64,000 nt of DNA from assembly GCA_038501625.1 (NCBI GenBank), contig JAZAYU010000001.1:9351374-9415373 (forward strand), read 5' to 3'. The stretch is from Corbicula japonica. Its lineage: Eukaryota > Mollusca > Bivalvia > Venerida > Cyrenidae. Both the position numbers and the translations under genes were made by a program. The notes beneath the pieces were generated by a model. That model made no database searches. It was not told where the DNA came from and saw nothing but the letters and a program-made list of their open reading frames with translations. Below are positions 61,003 to 64,000 of the stretch, piece by piece; the stretch's first letter is position 1; each line of letters opens with the position of its first letter.

Positions 61003-61100
61003 TGTAACAATTGTGGTTTGAATCATGGGAACAATAAGTGCCCTGCAAATGGTGAAACGTGTCATTATTGTGCTAAACTGAATCATTTTGCAAAATTGTG
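61003..61100 (+). pseudogene. Gag nucleocapsid zinc knuckles
   Basis: Two knuckles: CNNCGLNHGNNKC (C-x2-C-x3-H-x4-C, one residue short) and CHYCAKLNHFAKLC (canonical C-x2-C-x4-H-x4-C). They bind the element RNA in working copies. Confidence 0.9.
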
Positions 61101-61641
61101 TAGGAAAAAAGTATGTGACATGAAGCAGAGAAAAGTTAATGAGGTAAATAACACTTCTCTTGATCTTGATTGTCCAGATTTCTTGGTAAATTCTATTGAG
61201 CATGACACAATATCGAACCAAGCTTTCGTTAAAGTTGGTATTGGCAAAGCATGCTTAAGAATGAAAATTGACACTGGAGATCAGGTCAATGTAATCCCAA
61301 GATCACAATACATGGCATTAAACATAAAAGGACCATTGCAATTCACCAATAAACGCCTCTCAGCTTATGGAGGCAAGCCTCTCACTGTAGATGGTTATAG
61401 GAAACTCCCATGCACATACAAAAATAAGACCACACATGCAGAATTTTACATAGTAGATTCACCAGGTTCAAGTCCCATTCTTGGCTTAGAGACATGCCTC
61501 TCCTTAGGTCTGATCAACCTTGTATTGTCTATGCAGACAGAAAGCCCTATGACTAAACAGTCCGTGCTAACGACGTACACTGACGTTTTTGACAGCATAG
61601 GTAAACTTAACGGACAGTGTGAAATACGCATCAGGCAAGAT

Positions 61642-62340
61642 GCTATCCCTGTTGTACATCCGCCACGCAAAGTACCATTGGCAATACGTGACAAACTAAA
61701 AGCTGAGTTGGACAAAATGGAACGTAATCACATTATTACAAAGGTCTCACAACCGACAGAATGGGTCAACAGCTTAGTCACTGTACAAAAACCAGATGGT
61801 TCTCTAAGGTTATGTTTGGACCCCAAAGACCTCAATGAGGCAATCATGAGACCACACTACCCCAGTAAGACACTTGACGACATACTTCCGGACCTGACTG
61901 GTGCCAAAGTATTCTCTTTTCTCACAACTTTCAATACCCCATTTGGACGGTACAGATTTCTAAGATTACCATTTGGTACTAAGAATAGTAATGACCTGTT
62001 TCAACAGAAAATGGACGAATGCTTTGAAAACTTACCAGGGGTTAAGACAATAGTTGACGATATCATTGTCTTTGGTAAAGATCAGGCCACTCATGATCGA
62101 AATCTTGATTTGTTCATGAAAAGATGCCGCGAAATGAATATCAAACTCAACCCTGACAAAACGGAAGTAAGCAAGACAGAAATACCCTTTTTTGGTCATG
62201 TGCTTACAGCAGAAGGTCTTAAAATGGATCCTTCAAAGGTTAAAGCCATGAGAGATATGCCTTCTCCTACCTCAAGGTCAGAGCTTGAAACCATTCTGGG
62301 CATGGTGACGTATCTACAAAGGTTCGCACCAAGTCTCTCT
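61642..62340 (+). pseudogene. Reverse transcriptase domain with motif A deleted
   Basis: LRLCLDPKDLNEAIMRPHYP, then LPDLTGAKVFSF directly joined to LTTFNTPFGRYRFLRLPFG. In the family some 16 residues with the first catalytic aspartate lie between these blocks; here they are gone in frame (near 61,915). The second catalytic pair is present as VDD at 62,053-62,061. The enzyme would be inactive. Confidence 0.9.
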
Positions 62341-62469
62341 GAAATGACTAGCCCAATGAGACAATTACTCTCAAAAGATGCGGAATTCGTATGGGATAAA
62401 CCGCAGGAAGAAGCCTTCCAAAAGGTAAAATTGGTTATCACCCAAGATCCAGGTCCTGTCCTAACATAC

Positions 62470-62880
62470 TTTGACCCGAATAAACCGGTCACATTACAAG
62501 TTGATGCTTCTAAAAGTGGTCTAGGAGCTGTCCTTTTACAAGACAAAAGGCCAGTGAGCTTTGCATCCAAATCTCTGACTGAGAGGGAAATTAATTATGC
62601 CCAGATTGAAAAAGAGCTATACGCAATCTTATTTGGGTGTAAACGTTTTCACGACTATGTATATGGTAAACGAATTATCGTAGAGACTGACCACAGACCC
62701 CTCTTGGCGGTGTTCAAGAAAAACTTACACTCAGCACCACCAAGATTACAGCGCATGATGTTACAGCTCAACATCTATGACATAGACTTGAAATTCCTAC
62801 CAGGAAAAGACATACCCCTTGCTGACACACTGTCACGCAAATACCTTCCTCAGACACACCCAGAATTTGCTGCAGACATG
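62470..62880 (+). pseudogene. RNase H domain
   Basis: VDASKSGLGAVLLQ, SFASKSLTEREINYAQIEKE and ETDHRPLLAVFKK are the expected D-E-D blocks of Ty3/gypsy RNase H, followed by the tether FLPGKDIPLADTLSR. This region looks intact. Confidence 0.9.
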
Positions 62881-63095
62881 GACACGCATGTACATGCTGT
62901 CATGTCTAACTTACCAGTCAGTGATCAGAAAATGTCACACATTAAAACGATCACAGACTCGGACGAGCAAATGCAACGACTTAAACAGGTCATATCCGAA
63001 GGCTGGCCAAATGACAGGTCAAAATGTCACAAAGACTTGTTAAGGGCAATAAGATACTGATACCTAAGGGATGTAGATCCATGATGCTCAAAATA

Positions 63096-63648
63096 ATTCA
63101 CGAAGCGCACCTTGGCATTGAAAAATGCACGCAACGTGCAAGACAAGTGCTTTTCTGGCCAAACATGACTACTGACATAAAAACAATGGTTCTTTCGTGC
63201 TCAGTATGCTTGGAGCACAGGAATGCTAATCCAAGAGCCAATGCAGCCCAGTGACATACCTGACAGACCATGGCAGATCGCTGTCACTGACATATTTCAC
63301 TGGAACAATACTGACTATATTCTCTTAGTAGACTATTATAGTAGATACTTTGAGGTGAGCATGTTGCCCGACACAAAATCATCAACTGTCATTGATAAAT
63401 TAAAAGGCTTCTTAAGCCGTCATGGAATTGTGCAAACACTCGTTAGCGACAACGCTTGACAGTACACATCACAAGAATTTCATGAATTTGCCAAAAAATG
63501 GGATTTTGAGCATAGAACATCAAGTCCAGGTTATCCCCAAAGTAATGGTCTAGGGGAGAGAACTGTTCAAACAATCAAAGCTCTTTTCACAAAAGCTAAA
63601 CAAGCAGGAACAGATCCTTATCTTTCTCTGCTCGAGTATCGTAAGTAA
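63096..63648 (+). pseudogene. Integrase zinc-binding and catalytic core, frameshifted
   Basis: HHCC: H-x3-H and CSVC in one frame (63,096-63,222); the D-x-D-x35-E core in the next (63,262-63,648), broken by TGA directly after the second aspartate block (SDNA). The third frame then carries the C-terminal part to the window edge. Confidence 0.88.
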
Positions 63649-64000
63649 CTCGCCACTAGCATGTGGGAAATCACCAGCTCAATTATTAATGAGCAGGCAG
63701 CTAAGGTCAATACTGCCAGTCACATCACACCAACTTGACCCCCAAGTTATCTTGAAATCACATGTCAAAAGCAAAATTTCTCAAAACAAAGGCAGATCAA
63801 AGGTGTACTATGATAGGTCAGCGCACCCATTAAGCCCCCTGCAGATAGGTGATAGTGTACGAATAAGACAAGGAAAACTATGGAAGCCAGCAACAGTATC
63901 ACAAATGGTAAACAACAGATCATTCATTGTCACTACACACGATGGTTCCACATATAGACGCAACAGACGCCATTTGTTAAAAACAAATGAAAATCAGTCA

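Larger units (their letters stand above)
60340..63998 (+). pseudogene. Degraded gag-pol of a Ty3/gypsy retrotransposon
   Basis: One ancestral frame, now broken. Order: Gag (60,340-60,990), two CCHC knuckles (61,003-61,100), aspartic protease with DTG at 61,270, reverse transcriptase (about 61,650-62,340) with VDD at 62,053, RNase H (62,470-62,880), integrase zinc-binding HHCC (63,096-63,222), integrase core with D 63,289, D 63,448 and E 63,556 at the D-x35-E spacing, and a C-terminal chromatin/DNA-binding tail. Breaks: TGA at 60,796, 63,058 and 63,457; TAA at 63,646; frame changes near 63,030-63,060, 63,220-63,260 and 63,640-63,650; and an in-frame loss of about 16 codons at 61,915 that removes RT motif A. 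Protease-RT-RH-IN order puts it in Ty3/gypsy; the knuckle and VDD context recall the Mag-like branch (inference). It cannot move on its own. Confidence 0.92.

Noticed and set aside
63058..63060. Programmed frameshift or stop read-through in the retrotransposon
   Set aside because: Gag and Pol share one frame here, and missing residues around the break fit deletion and decay, not recoding.

Overview
The window is eukaryotic nuclear DNA. Genes are split into small exons with GT/AG introns, AT-rich introns are packed with short inverted-repeat transposons, and there are long minisatellites. The repeat style (elements carrying TGACCTTGAC-type arrays, CCGTCCGTCCGTC ends, AGCTCACCTGAGC ends and palindromic MITEs) is what I associate with bivalve mollusc genomes. 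That assignment is inference, not proof.

Positions 1-34,473 hold most of one large minus-strand gene whose 3' end lies off the left edge. I rebuilt 22 coding exons (one of them an 18-nt candidate microexon) by matching splice sites and reading phase across every junction. They give one uninterrupted reading of 3,021 nt (1,007 codons) from an ATG at 34,473. The predicted protein has N-terminal leucine-rich repeats, a possible SPRY-like region, a perfect RanBP2-type zinc finger, a clear SPRY domain and a helical C-terminal part. I do not recognise it as a named family. The end of one exon (19,220-19,339) has been amplified into a minisatellite of about 23 units that carries a copy of the splice donor in nearly every unit.

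Positions 34,474-45,201 and much of 45,831-54,742 are repeat-rich non-coding DNA. A block of about 9.3-9.6 kb is present twice in tandem (36,887-46,162 and 46,163-55,713). It contains the last two coding exons of the next gene.

Positions 54,743-59,332 hold the 3' half of PAICS (bifunctional purine synthesis enzyme, minus strand): part of the SAICAR synthetase domain and a complete AIR carboxylase domain in five exons. The 5' exons lie beyond the right edge. The tandem block leaves a second, apparently undamaged copy of the last two PAICS exons at 45,202-45,830. This may be a true duplication or an assembly artefact from two haplotypes.

Positions 60,032-64,000 hold a degraded Ty3/gypsy LTR retrotransposon, 5' LTR to integrase, antisense to PAICS. 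It has nonsense codons, frameshifts and a deleted reverse transcriptase motif A. Several DNA transposons (hAT-like, Tc1/mariner/pogo-like, foldback) with recognisable ends and target duplications are scattered through the window, some nested. I saw no bacterial genes, operons, CRISPR array or convincing functional tRNA gene.
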